Positions 50,194 through 57,865 of a stretch of DNA of 64,000 nt are shown here, one piece after another. Positions within the stretch are counted from its first letter, which is position 1. Each line of letters opens with the position of its first letter. The notes under the pieces are model-generated. The model was given only the letters and a program-made list of their open reading frames with translations. It was not told where the DNA came from and did no database searches. A program made the translations under genes and the position numbers. The stretch covers positions 210,706 to 274,705 of the forward strand of contig NZ_JAJMOX010000010.1 in NCBI RefSeq assembly GCF_020991455.1. Direction: 5' to 3'. The DNA is from Flavobacterium sp. JAS (GTDB taxonomy: Bacteria > Bacteroidota > Bacteroidia > Flavobacteriales > Flavobacteriaceae).

Positions 50194-51318
50194 TCATTTA
50201 CTCGTTTTTGTACTATTTATTAATTCTATAATCTTTAAAGCGACGCCGCTTGACGATTGAAAATTTTGTCCGGTGATGATTCTTCCGTCGGTTTCTATAT
50301 GCGAGACCTCACCATTTGAAAATTTAAAAGTGCCTCCTCTTTCTTCAATTGTCTTTTGAATTAAGAACGGAAAGTACTTAAAATATTCTCCGTCTTGTTT
50401 TTCGAACGAATCCGGGTAACCGCTAATTTTTTTCCCTGCCACTAAATATTTGCCATCATTTGTTTTTAAGTTTATAATTCCGGCAGTTCCATGACAAACA
50501 GAAGAGATAATACCTTTATTTTCTTCATATACTTTTAAAGCAATAGTTTGAATTTGTTTATTTTCGGGCACATCATACATCGCAGCTCCACCGCCAACGT
50601 AATAAACAGCTTTATAATTTTTTGAATCTGTGTCTTCGGGTTTTTTAGTGTTTTTTAAGGCATACATAAAATCGGGATCAAATAAATATTGCTTTTGCAA
50701 AGTGTCGGAGGTGTTGATATACGCTAGAGGAATACTTCCTCCCTCCGGACTTACAAAATCTACAGTGTATCCTGCTGTTTTAAAAGTATCATAGGCATTT
50801 ACTATTTCAGAAAAACTATTGCCTGTTGCTATAGTTGATTTTCCATAATAATGGGCATTAGAAACAATAAACAAGATGCGCTGTCCTGATTTGTTACTAC
50901 TTAAACTACTTGCGGTTTTGCTGATTATTTTCCATTCGCCCTGAATTTTTTTGAGTAAAAACAGATCAATAAATTCCACTTTTTTTTCAGGTATTATTAT
51001 TTCGGCTTTAGCCAAAGCTATATTGTTATACAAATCAACTGAAACAATTCGGCCTATGCGACCATTAAACTGTCCCTGATTGTTTGTTTTAAACCATTTG
51101 GCATATTCGCTAACCGGTACAATCCACAAGTCTTTGTCTTTATTACTTAAAAATAGATTGGCTTCTGGATAAAATGCTTTTTCGATGCTGTCAGGTTTGT
51201 TGTAAGAAGTACCATCAATGTAATTTTCAATACATTTTTTAACTGACGCTTCTTCTGTTTGCGCCAATAAGCAATCTGGCAAAAATAATAGTGCGATAAA
51301 ATAGATGATTTTTTTCAT
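50194..51318 (-). CDS. Secreted NTF2-like / DJ-1/PfpI fusion protein
   Basis: 374 residues with a signal peptide ending CLLAQ. Residues 22-135 look like an NTF2-like (lumazine-binding or DUF4440-type) domain (VKKCIENYIDGTSYNKPDSI, then LFLLKKIQGEWKIISK). Residues 145-370 are a DJ-1/PfpI domain with the nucleophile elbow Cys275-His276 in SSVCHGTAG and Glu192 in VSPEGG. Such domains are glyoxalase, chaperone or amidase-like; the activity is unknown. Export of the pair is unusual. Confidence 0.85.
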   Translation of the reverse strand: MKKIIYFIALLFLPDCLLAQTEEASVKKCIENYIDGTSYNKPDSIEKAFYPEANLFLSNKDKDLWIVPVSEYAKWFKTNNQGQFNGRIGRIVSVDLYNNIALAKAEIIIPEKKVEFIDLFLLKKIQGEWKIISKTASSLSSNKSGQRILFIVSNAHYYGKSTIATGNSFSEIVNAYDTFKTAGYTVDFVSPEGGSIPLAYINTSDTLQKQYLFDPDFMYALKNTKKPEDTDSKNYKAVYYVGGGAAMYDVPENKQIQTIALKVYEENKGIISSVCHGTAGIINLKTNDGKYLVAGKKISGYPDSFEKQDGEYFKYFPFLIQKTIEERGGTFKFSNGEVSHIETDGRIITGQNFQSSSGVALKIIELINSTKTSK

Positions 51319-51487
51319 AAGCTTTTTGGAATTAAATTTTTCGCAAAGCTATGATTGGTGGAGTTTCAACCGGAATAAATTTATAATTCAGGAGTCCTGA
51401 TTTATAAATTAGGACAAAAAAATAAGTTTTTGATTAGTTTACAGGTGTTGTTAGAGTAACTTTTTTAAATGTATTAAAGAAAATAAT

Positions 51488-51515
51488 ATAAGCTGATCTA
51501 AATAGATCAGCTTAT
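51488..51515. terminator. Palindrome ATAAGCTGATCT, possible DeoR-side terminator
   Basis: Perfect 12-bp arms with a 4-bp loop, 75 bp beyond the DeoR gene stop. T/A-rich flanks on both sides, no long T run. Confidence 0.5.
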
Positions 51516-51589
51516 AAGTTACCTTTTAATATTATAAAAATATTCGAGACAAGTTTAAGATCAAAATTTAATGGAACTGGGTAGTTTTA

Positions 51590-52339
51590 CTAAACAATAG
51601 TCAAACCGGAATCTTTGTACACTTTTAGAACCTCATCTTCAGGATTGATATTCGTTACAAGAATATTAATATCTTTAAGAGGACAGACCAAATAAGATTC
51701 GGCGGTTCCAATTTTTTCGATAGAACTCAATGCAATAACAAAATTTGAATTCTGGATCATGTTTCTTTTTATTTGCGAATCATCGTATAAAACTCCTGTA
51801 ACACCACGATCATGATGAATACTGCAAATTCCTAAAATGCAAATATCCGCTCTAAAATTCCTAAAGAAATCGATCGTATCAATACTGGCAGTGGTAAAAG
51901 ATGCTTTGCACATTTTTCCGCCGGCAAAAATCAATTCAACATTTGGTAAATCTTCGATCAATGCTGCAACCGGAAAGCTGTTTGTAATGACAGTTATTTT
52001 TAGATCGTAGGGAAAACTGGCTACTAAAGCCATAGAAGTTGTTCCGCCATCAATAAATACGACCTGACCGTCTTTTAAGTACGAGATTGCTTTTTGGGCA
52101 ATAATTTTTTTGTTTTCAACATCGTGGTTTTCTCTAACCCTAAAGTGCAGCGGAATAGGAGAAGGAGCAACTGCGCCTCCGCGGACTGCCTTTAACAAAC
52201 CTTGATCTGAGAGTTCTTTTACATCTCGTCTTATTGTGTCTTCTGAAACTTTTAGATACCCGCTTAGTTCAAGTAAAGTTACCCGATGCTCTTTTGATAA
52301 GTATTCTAAAATTACTTTTTGGCGCTCTTCTTTTTTCAT
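51590..52339 (-). CDS. DeoR/GlpR-family transcriptional regulator
   Basis: 249 residues from MKKEERQKVILEYLSKEHRV; the longer frame from 52474 runs across the operator region and is not used. The DeoR helix-turn-helix is LLELSGYLKVSEDTIRRDVKELSDQGLL, and the sugar-phosphate sensor domain has FIDGGTTSMALV, ITNSFPVAA and GILGICSIHHDRGV-like motifs. It is divergent from a 5'-nucleotidase gene, with four TTGCAA words between them, so it may control both. The effector is probably a sugar or nucleoside phosphate (inference). Confidence 0.9.
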   Translation of the reverse strand: MKKEERQKVILEYLSKEHRVTLLELSGYLKVSEDTIRRDVKELSDQGLLKAVRGGAVAPSPIPLHFRVRENHDVENKKIIAQKAISYLKDGQVVFIDGGTTSMALVASFPYDLKITVITNSFPVAALIEDLPNVELIFAGGKMCKASFTTASIDTIDFFRNFRADICILGICSIHHDRGVTGVLYDDSQIKRNMIQNSNFVIALSSIEKIGTAESYLVCPLKDINILVTNINPEDEVLKVYKDSGLTIV

Positions 52340-52341
52340 GT

Positions 52342-52412
52342 GATGCAATTTTATATTGCAAAAATAAGTTAAAATTGCAATACTTTGCAATATTTGCGTA
52401 AATTTGTTGCAA
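52342..52412. promoter_or_regulatory. Repeated TTGCAA sites between DeoR and the 5'-nucleotidase
   Basis: TTGCAA occurs at 52356, 52375, 52385 and 52407 within 57 bp, with near copies GATGCAAT (52342) and ATTTGCG (52393). The hexamer is a palindrome. The region is the whole divergent gap, so it should contain both promoters; binding by DeoR is inferred. Confidence 0.6.
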
Positions 52413-52424
52413 AATAAATTAGAA

Positions 52425-52958
52425 ATGAAAAAGAAAACTATTGCTATCGACATGGATGGCGTACTTGCCGACATCGAAGTACAACTAATTGAACATTACA
52501 ATAAAGCCAATGGAACGGCACTATCAAAAGAAAGTATTCGTGGTTTGGCCGAAGAAGAAGCTTTTAAGGATCGGGCTCTTTTACGTGCCGTTTTAAATGC
52601 GGATAATTTTTTTAGAACTTTGCCTGTAATGCCGGATGCGGTTGAAAGTTTACGCCGATTACAGGAGAACTTTGAAATTTTTATAGTTTCTGCTGCAACT
52701 GAATTTCCGGTTTCACTTGCTGAAAAAATAGCTTGGCTTGGGGAACACTTTCCTTTTATTAAATGGGATAATATTATTTTATGCGGAAGCAAAAGAATTA
52801 TCAATACAGATTATATGATTGATGATCATTGTAAAAACCTGGATTATTGTATGGGAAAACCTATCATGTTTACGGCATCTCATAATGTAAATCAAACGCA
52901 TCATTTAAGAGTAAACAATTGGAAAGAAGCTGTTGAGGTTTTAGAGAAAACCTTATAA
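52425..52958 (+). CDS. 5'(3')-deoxyribonucleotidase-like HAD phosphatase
   Basis: 177 residues from MKKKTIAIDMDGVLADIEV; the start at 52404 would lie in the operator region. HAD motif I is DMDGVLAD; motif II is FIVSAATEF; motifs III/IV are the SKRIINTDYMIDD region. The layout matches the NT5C family that dephosphorylates deoxynucleoside monophosphates. It is divergent from the DeoR gene and probably part of its regulon. Confidence 0.87.
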   Translation: MKKKTIAIDMDGVLADIEVQLIEHYNKANGTALSKESIRGLAEEEAFKDRALLRAVLNADNFFRTLPVMPDAVESLRRLQENFEIFIVSAATEFPVSLAEKIAWLGEHFPFIKWDNIILCGSKRIINTDYMIDDHCKNLDYCMGKPIMFTASHNVNQTHHLRVNNWKEAVEVLEKTL

Positions 52959-52978
52959 TTATTTGGTTAAATTTTAAA

Positions 52979-53020
52979 CAAAAAAGCCTTTCGGAAGTCA
53001 ACTCCCGAAAGGCTTTTTTT
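52979..53020. terminator. Bidirectional terminator
   Basis: AAAAAGCCTTTCGG pairs with CCGAAAGGCTTTTTTT (52981-53020). It separates the convergent 5'-nucleotidase and DUF1097-like genes. Near-identical to the terminator at 54352-54390. Confidence 0.85.
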
Positions 53021-53046
53021 AGTTTAGATTAATACTTGCTTTGGTA

Positions 53047-53520
53047 TTATTGCTTTGCTGTTTTATGTTGAATTTTATGAACAGCTGTGTCATTTAGAAA
53101 AGCAAAAACAAAACCGAAAAGAAGCGGTACAATTAATTCTAATAAAGAAATAATTTCGATTTTAGGATGAATTCCAAAAAAGACAATAAGACCTAAAAAC
53201 CATGCAGGAATACTGCTTAAAGTTTTTATTTTAGAAATGTAAGCTAATGATCCGATGAAAATAAATATGGAAACCGGGATGCCAAATTCACCAATATAGG
53301 TACTTAAAAATAGGCCGCCTAACTGAATAAGCACTCCCATAAATAAGCCCAGAATAATTTGTATAAATGACAGAGCCGAGTTTTTAATATTTCGGCCAAA
53401 AATATAATAGCTTACCCAGGCAATAAACATAACCCAGATTGGCCATTGTGCGGCAAATGAGATAGAAGCAGCAATGGCTCCGAATAGACCAAATAAGATG
53501 GCAGTTTGAAATGTTTTCAT
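53047..53520 (-). CDS. DUF1097-like inner membrane protein
   Basis: 157 residues from MKTFQTAILFGLFGAIAAS. Five hydrophobic spans (SISFAAQWPIWVMFIAWVSY, ALSFIQIILGLFMGVLIQLG, VSIFIFIGSLAYI, SSIPAWFLGLIVFFGI, LLELIVPLLFGFVFAFL). The longer frame from 53628 crosses the 3' end of the next gene and is rejected. DUF1097 proteins such as YcdZ have no known function. It is 20 bp downstream of an NTF2-like gene on the same strand. Confidence 0.78.
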   Translation of the reverse strand: MKTFQTAILFGLFGAIAASISFAAQWPIWVMFIAWVSYYIFGRNIKNSALSFIQIILGLFMGVLIQLGGLFLSTYIGEFGIPVSIFIFIGSLAYISKIKTLSSIPAWFLGLIVFFGIHPKIEIISLLELIVPLLFGFVFAFLNDTAVHKIQHKTAKQ

Positions 53521-53540
53521 AGTTTTGATTTTTAGTTGAA

Positions 53541-54014
53541 TTAATATTTTGCTTGTCCGATATCCAGTCGGGTGATTTTTCCTTTTTCGTTGATTTGGAA
53601 TTTGAAATAGGTCTTGAAATTTCCCCAAGTATCACTGTGGAATTTTCCATAGACAGAAAGAGAGTTGTTTTCTATTTTATCAATAGAAGTAAAGCGTTCG
53701 TGACCAATTGCTTTTTCGAAAAAACTTTTGAAGTTTTGCTTATTTCCGTCATCATAAAGCGCTGCATTATCCGTGAACAAACTAAACCAAGCAGTTTTGT
53801 CTGCATTTTGTAAAGCTTCAATGGCTTTTTTTACGATTTGATTATTGATGTTGCTAAGATTCATTTTTTCTGATGTTTTAGTAGATTGTCCGTATGTTAG
53901 GCAGGTGAGAAAAAAGAGGATTAGTACAGTTTTTATATTGCTGATGTGTTTAATTGTTTGTCCTCTTTTTTCTGGTGTCGTAATTGGGATTGCTTTGTTT
54001 TTTGAATTTGCCAT
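53541..54014 (-). CDS. Exported NTF2-like (SnoaL-type) protein
   Basis: 157 residues with an internal hydrophobic stretch (VLILFFLTCLTYGQ) that is probably a signal peptide preceded by a long n-region. The domain IVKKAIEALQNADKTAWFSLFTDNAALYDDG and the C-terminal KITRLDIGQAKY fit the NTF2-like fold; catalytic residues cannot be assigned. The start is uncertain as no Met directly precedes the hydrophobic core. It is upstream of the DUF1097-like gene. Confidence 0.72.
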   Translation of the reverse strand: MANSKNKAIPITTPEKRGQTIKHISNIKTVLILFFLTCLTYGQSTKTSEKMNLSNINNQIVKKAIEALQNADKTAWFSLFTDNAALYDDGNKQNFKSFFEKAIGHERFTSIDKIENNSLSVYGKFHSDTWGNFKTYFKFQINEKGKITRLDIGQAKY

Positions 54015-54158
54015 AATTTTTAATTGTTCTTCTAATTTGATAGGACAAAGTTATGCGGGTAGTAGAGGGAGATTATTGCAAGAAATAAAGCATTAGATGC
54101 AAATTTTAAATATTTAGAATTTGTAACTCTTATTTGATAATTGCTTGGAGAGAAGCAA

Positions 54159-54198
54159 TAAAAAAGCCTGCAAATTTCTATTTGCAGGCTTCAATTTT
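54159..54198 (-). terminator. Hairpin GCCTGCAAAT, terminator-like
   Basis: AAGCCTGCAAAT pairs with ATTTGCAGGCTT (up to 54192), with A6 upstream that reads as T6 on the minus strand. It is probably a second stop for transcription from 54580, beyond the stronger hairpin at 54352. Confidence 0.65.
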
Positions 54199-54239
54199 TA
54201 TTGAATGTATTAAAATGTAAACTTCTTATGAAAACTAGT

Positions 54240-54322
54240 GCCATAGTCCAGATAGAAGCGGCATCCTTTTCTTGCTTTCTTTAAGCAAGAAAAGATATAG
54301 CGGATAGCTGGAAATAGCTCCT
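54240..54322 (+). ncRNA. Structured intergenic element, copy C (possible flavo-1-type RNA)
   Basis: GATAGAAGCGGCATCC, inner hairpin (TTTTCTTGCTT against AAGCAAGAAAA), GATATAGCGGATAGC. Where copies A, B and D pair GGG with CCC, this copy has CCAG (54248-54251) with CTGG (54308-54311), a compensatory change. The outer GCGTT/AACGC stem is lost or unrecognisable. It lies in the 401-bp gap between the NTF2-like gene and a small membrane protein, which otherwise contains two terminator hairpins. Confidence 0.5.
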
Positions 54323-54351
54323 AATTAATAATTAGCTCTTGATTTGTAAAC

Positions 54352-54390
54352 AAAAAGCCTTTCGAAAGTTGACTTCCGAAAGGCTTTTTG
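54352..54390 (-). terminator. Terminator of the 54-residue membrane protein gene
   Basis: AAAAAGCCTTTCG (54352-54364) pairs with CGAAAGGCTTTTT (54377-54389). On the minus strand it ends in T5G. It is 26 bp past the stop. Confidence 0.8.
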
Positions 54391-54415
54391 TTTTTCTTGA
54401 AGGATTAAAAAAGAA

Positions 54416-54580
54416 CTATAAATTAAGGTCGTTGTTAATTTCTACTTCATCAGATTCTTTGTAGAAATTTAATGCTTCTTCAATTTTCTTGCGATCTTTT
54501 TTATTTTGCTTTATTAGAAAATAGACTAATAGAACAACGCCAATAATTATGGCAGTTAATACGTAATTATTAATTTCCAT
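54416..54580 (-). CDS. 54-residue single-span membrane protein
   Basis: Short frame beginning MEINNYVLTAIIIGVVLLVYF: a membrane span at residues 7-23, a basic stretch KQNKKDRKK and an acidic tail (KESDEVEINNDLNL). It is bracketed by its own terminator. The pattern (span then charged tail) fits conserved small membrane proteins of Flavobacteria; no function is known. Confidence 0.7.
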   Translation of the reverse strand: MEINNYVLTAIIIGVVLLVYFLIKQNKKDRKKIEEALNFYKESDEVEINNDLNL

Positions 54581-54655
54581 AACGATGCTATTTTAAGTTA
54601 ATTCTAAGGGTTATTTTTGTAAAAATAATCTTTAAATTCTGTTTTTAGCGCTTTT

Positions 54656-56005
54656 TTAAGATAAAAAATCACGAAACCATAATCCTGAATGTTTAATAGT
54701 TCGTTGTTGTGTGTCAAAATCAACATGAATTAATCCGAATCTGGCATTGTAACCTTCAGCCCATTCGAAGTTATCAGTAAGACTCCATACAAAATAACCA
54801 TCAACATTATAACCGTCTTGTTTGGCTTTTAAAATTTGTTCTAAATGGTCTTGTATATAATGTGTGCGCTTGATATCGTAGACTTTTCCGTTTTTAAGAA
54901 TGTCCGGAAATGCGGCACCATTTTCTGTAACTATAATTTTCTTTATATTATAATTATTGAATTTTTTAAGAACGTGATAAAGTGCCGGAGGATAAACTTC
55001 CCAACCCATTTCAGTTGCTATTACGTTTCTTTTTTCGGCGCTGATTAATTCGGCACCAATATACGGAATCAATAAAGACGCTTTTACAACTTCTCGTGTA
55101 TAACATTGAAGTCCAATGAAATCAAAGTCAAAAGCGAGATTGTTTAAATCATCTTCTAGGATATAATTGTTGAGTTTTTTTAGCACCGGTAAATCTGCTT
55201 GCGGATAACCCAATCCTAAAATAGGCTCTATAAAAGTTCTGTTCAATAAAGTATCAACACGTTTTGCGGCTTCGATATCTTTTGGCGTTTGCGAAAAAGG
55301 CTCAATATGTGTACAGGAAAAAGTGGTGCCAATATTTGCTTCAGGAACTAGTTTTCGCAAGGATTTTGCGCCTGCAACAGTAGCTAATGTTACATGATGC
55401 ATGGCTTTAAGATAATTGGTAATCCCTTTTTTTCCCGGAGCGTGAATGCCCAGAAAATATCCGGCTCCTGTAAAAACAGAAGGTTCGTTGATAACCATCC
55501 AGTTTTTGACGCGATCTCCAAAATATAGCGCACAAACGGCGACATATTCTGAAAACCATTTAACAGATTCACGATTGGTCCATCCGCCTTTTACTTCCAG
55601 ATCATGAGGTAAATCCCAATGATAAAGTGTAATCCAGGGCTCGATTCCGGATGCCAATAATGAATCTATGATTTTGTTGTAATAATCGATTCCTGCCTGA
55701 TTGATAGGATGGATTCCTGTGGGCATAATTCGTGGCCAACTGATGGAAAACCTAAAATTAGGAATGTTTAATTCGTTTATTAAGTCGATATCATTTTGGT
55801 AAGAATTGTAGAAATCGCAGGCAGTCAGGGCATGATGTCCATTTTTGATTTTTCCTTTTTGAGAAGTAAAAACATCCCAGATAGAAGAACCTTTTCCATC
55901 GGCATCATGTGCTCCCTCAGTTTGGAAAGCGGCGGTAGAAACACCCCACAAGAAATCTTGTCCAAACTGGTCTTTGTGTAAAAATGAGGTCTCAACTTTA
56001 TTCAT
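54656..56005 (-). CDS. GH1 beta-glucosidase
   Basis: 449-residue cytoplasmic glycosidase of family 1. Acid/base Glu174 in VINEPSVF and nucleophile Glu361 in IIVTENGAA; FLWGVSTAAFQTEGA at the start and WSLTDNFEWAEGYNARFGL near the end are diagnostic. No signal peptide, so it acts on imported or intracellular beta-glucosides. No transporter or SusCD pair is adjacent. The 215-bp upstream gap shows nothing coding. Confidence 0.95.
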   Translation of the reverse strand: MNKVETSFLHKDQFGQDFLWGVSTAAFQTEGAHDADGKGSSIWDVFTSQKGKIKNGHHALTACDFYNSYQNDIDLINELNIPNFRFSISWPRIMPTGIHPINQAGIDYYNKIIDSLLASGIEPWITLYHWDLPHDLEVKGGWTNRESVKWFSEYVAVCALYFGDRVKNWMVINEPSVFTGAGYFLGIHAPGKKGITNYLKAMHHVTLATVAGAKSLRKLVPEANIGTTFSCTHIEPFSQTPKDIEAAKRVDTLLNRTFIEPILGLGYPQADLPVLKKLNNYILEDDLNNLAFDFDFIGLQCYTREVVKASLLIPYIGAELISAEKRNVIATEMGWEVYPPALYHVLKKFNNYNIKKIIVTENGAAFPDILKNGKVYDIKRTHYIQDHLEQILKAKQDGYNVDGYFVWSLTDNFEWAEGYNARFGLIHVDFDTQQRTIKHSGLWFRDFLS

Positions 56006-56220
56006 TCAATTGTGCTTTCCTTTTTTAAAATTTGAATTTCTAATATTTTAATGAAGGAAAGAAGATTGCATAGCTCTTAAAAAAAGCCATTCTTTGAATG
56101 AAACCAAAAAATTTAGATTGAAGAATTTCATGATATTTAGTTTTATTCAAATTAACAAAACTAATGTGAATTAATTGTAAAGCAGTTATTATCAAATGAT
56201 TAAATCATGTAACTAGTGCG

Positions 56221-56430
56221 CTAATCTTCCCAGCCGCAAAGAGTGAGTCCATAACCTTGTGCTTGCGAAATTGATACTTTAGTAACTTCATGTCTGCAGG
56301 CAGTTAATCCGCGGCAATTGTCTGTGTAATGGTATTTTTTTGCACCCGTTGGTCCACAAATGTAGACTTTAGTCTCAAGCGGAGAAAATGAAGTCAAGAA
56401 GGCAAAGAGTAGGATTGAGCTATATTTCAT
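56221..56430 (-). CDS. Conserved small secreted protein (69 residues)
   Basis: Signal peptide MKYSSILLFAFLTSFSPLE, then a compact mature part: VYICGPTGAKKYHYTDNCRG, CRHEVTKVSISQAQGYGLTLCGWED. Four cysteines and the C-terminal CGWED pattern match a small family I have seen repeatedly in Bacteroidota, of unknown function; the layout is reminiscent of a miniature Cys-rich domain. 26 bp downstream of another small lipoprotein gene, probably co-transcribed. Confidence 0.75.
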   Translation of the reverse strand: MKYSSILLFAFLTSFSPLETKVYICGPTGAKKYHYTDNCRGLTACRHEVTKVSISQAQGYGLTLCGWED

Positions 56431-56456
56431 TTGGGTAAGATTTGGGGTGAATACAA

Positions 56457-56867
56457 TTACTGTACGATTAAGAAATATTCGTTTCCTTTTTCGTCAAAAG
56501 CTTTAAGTTTCCCGTTATCGATCCATTCGGTTTTGATGTTGAGTTCCGGGATAGAATCATTGGTTAATATTCCGGCACCATATTTTCCTTCAACATTTAT
56601 ATTCCCAAAAACGGAATCTCCTTTTATGTTGACACCTTTTACATTATAATTATATTCGTAATGACCTGAGTTTCCGGTTCTATATTTATAGTGATATTGC
56701 GTATCAACATAGTAGGTTTTGGCTTCTTCGGGAGTTATAACTTTGCGATCGTCAGCAGTAATCACCTCCTTGTAAAATGTATTTATTTTTTGAGCAGGTG
56801 GATTAAAAGCTTTTTTACATGAAAGCGTTACAAATACTATAAATAGGATTAAGTAATTTTTTAGCAT
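56457..56867 (-). CDS. Hypothetical lipoprotein
   Basis: 136 residues, signal MLKNYLILFIVFVTLSC with Cys17. The mature part alternates short beta strands (YKYRTGNSGHYEYNYNVKG, then KGDSVFGNINVEGKYGAGI, EWIDNGKLKAFDEKGNEYFL). No family recognised. It is upstream of the 69-residue CGWED protein gene. Confidence 0.6.
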   Translation of the reverse strand: MLKNYLILFIVFVTLSCKKAFNPPAQKINTFYKEVITADDRKVITPEEAKTYYVDTQYHYKYRTGNSGHYEYNYNVKGVNIKGDSVFGNINVEGKYGAGILTNDSIPELNIKTEWIDNGKLKAFDEKGNEYFLIVQ

Positions 56868-57036
56868 AGACGTTTTGGTTGAGGTTTTGGTTTTAATAGT
56901 TAGCGATAAATCTAAGTAGAATTGGTATTTCTGGAATGCGTAGTTATACGGGATTTATTTACAAAATCTATAAGTGTGTAAGAGAGACACTGATGGCATC
57001 TCTCTTCTTTATATATTTTTTCATTTTTGGCTTATT

Positions 57037-57247
57037 TTAAAAGCCATTATTATACTTTACGTTAAATGAATGATCAGACATAAATAATAGTCCAAAAAAC
57101 TGAAAAAAAAGCTAAGATTGCGGGAATAAATGTCCAACAAAATAACAAATAAATTACACCTTGAGTAGATTGTCCCAAATAGAATTTATGGATTCCAATT
57201 CCTCCTAAAAAAAATGTCAAAAGTGTTGCAGTTAGTTTACTTTTCAT
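57037..57247 (-). pseudogene. TM2-domain protein gene with a frameshift in a homopolymer
   Basis: The frame from 57247 gives MKSKLTATLLTFFLGGIGIH, KFYLGQ, GVIYLLFCWTFIPAILAFFS, the TM2-domain pattern, then runs to a stop at 57074. Removing one base in the A6 run at 57094-57099 restores the expected ending FGLLFMSDHSFNVKYNNGF with a stop at 57037, matching the usual MSDxxFNxKYN end of the family. This could be a true mutation, a sequencing error or slippage. It is directly downstream of the PH/SHOCT gene. Confidence 0.65.
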
Positions 57248-57250
57248 AAT

Positions 57251-57853
57251 TTACATTTTTGATAATATTTCTATTTTTTTTGTATCAAATTCTACTTGTG
57301 AAATGATTTCACTGTCTAATAATTTCTTCAATTTTTGGAGTATCTCTAGCGGATCTTCTTTTTGTTCTACTTGTTGAGGTATAGAAGTTCCAGCGTTTAC
57401 TATAATTCCTCCTCCTGCAATTGCTCTCTTATTTTCAAGATCATGTTCGCGTCTGTAGAGAATCATTTCTTCTTCTTTTTGCTGAGCAAATTGATACAAT
57501 TTTCTGGCTTGAGCTTTTGGTAAATAATCAAGCATATTCATATTTCCTTTAATTGTCTTCATAGAAAAAGTTGCTCCCATAATTCCTTCTCTCATGTGAC
57601 AGTCTAGTATGTCTTTCCATGCATAATCTTGAAAATCCATTGATAAACCTAAATTTTTAGGTCTGCAAAAAATGATTCTCTTGTTTGTTAAAGCGATACA
57701 GTCTGGAGATAAATTTATAGCTGGTTTTTTTTGTACGGCTATATATTCTACTTGTTCGCCTGAAGTAAGTAATCCGTTGACTTTTGTTAATAGTTTTTCA
57801 ACAGCTTTTGGGTCTTGTTCTTCGTTTAAGAATTTTTTTAGATCGTTTATCAT
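57251..57853 (-). CDS. Bacterial PH-domain protein with C-terminal SHOCT motif
   Basis: 200 residues, cytoplasmic. Residues 30-120 match the bacterial PH-like domain (SPDCIALTNKRIIFCRPKNL, DYAWKDILDCHMREGIMGAT, LPKAQARKLYQFAQQKEEEM). The last 35 residues (DPLEILQKLKKLLDSEIISQ, then VEFDTKKIEILSKM) form a SHOCT motif, a short helical pair found at protein C-termini. Function unknown; PH-SHOCT proteins next to TM2 genes are a recurring small cluster in bacteria. The TM2 gene begins 4 bp downstream. Confidence 0.82.
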   Translation of the reverse strand: MINDLKKFLNEEQDPKAVEKLLTKVNGLLTSGEQVEYIAVQKKPAINLSPDCIALTNKRIIFCRPKNLGLSMDFQDYAWKDILDCHMREGIMGATFSMKTIKGNMNMLDYLPKAQARKLYQFAQQKEEEMILYRREHDLENKRAIAGGGIIVNAGTSIPQQVEQKEDPLEILQKLKKLLDSEIISQVEFDTKKIEILSKM

Positions 57854-57865
57854 AATGGTTAGTTT

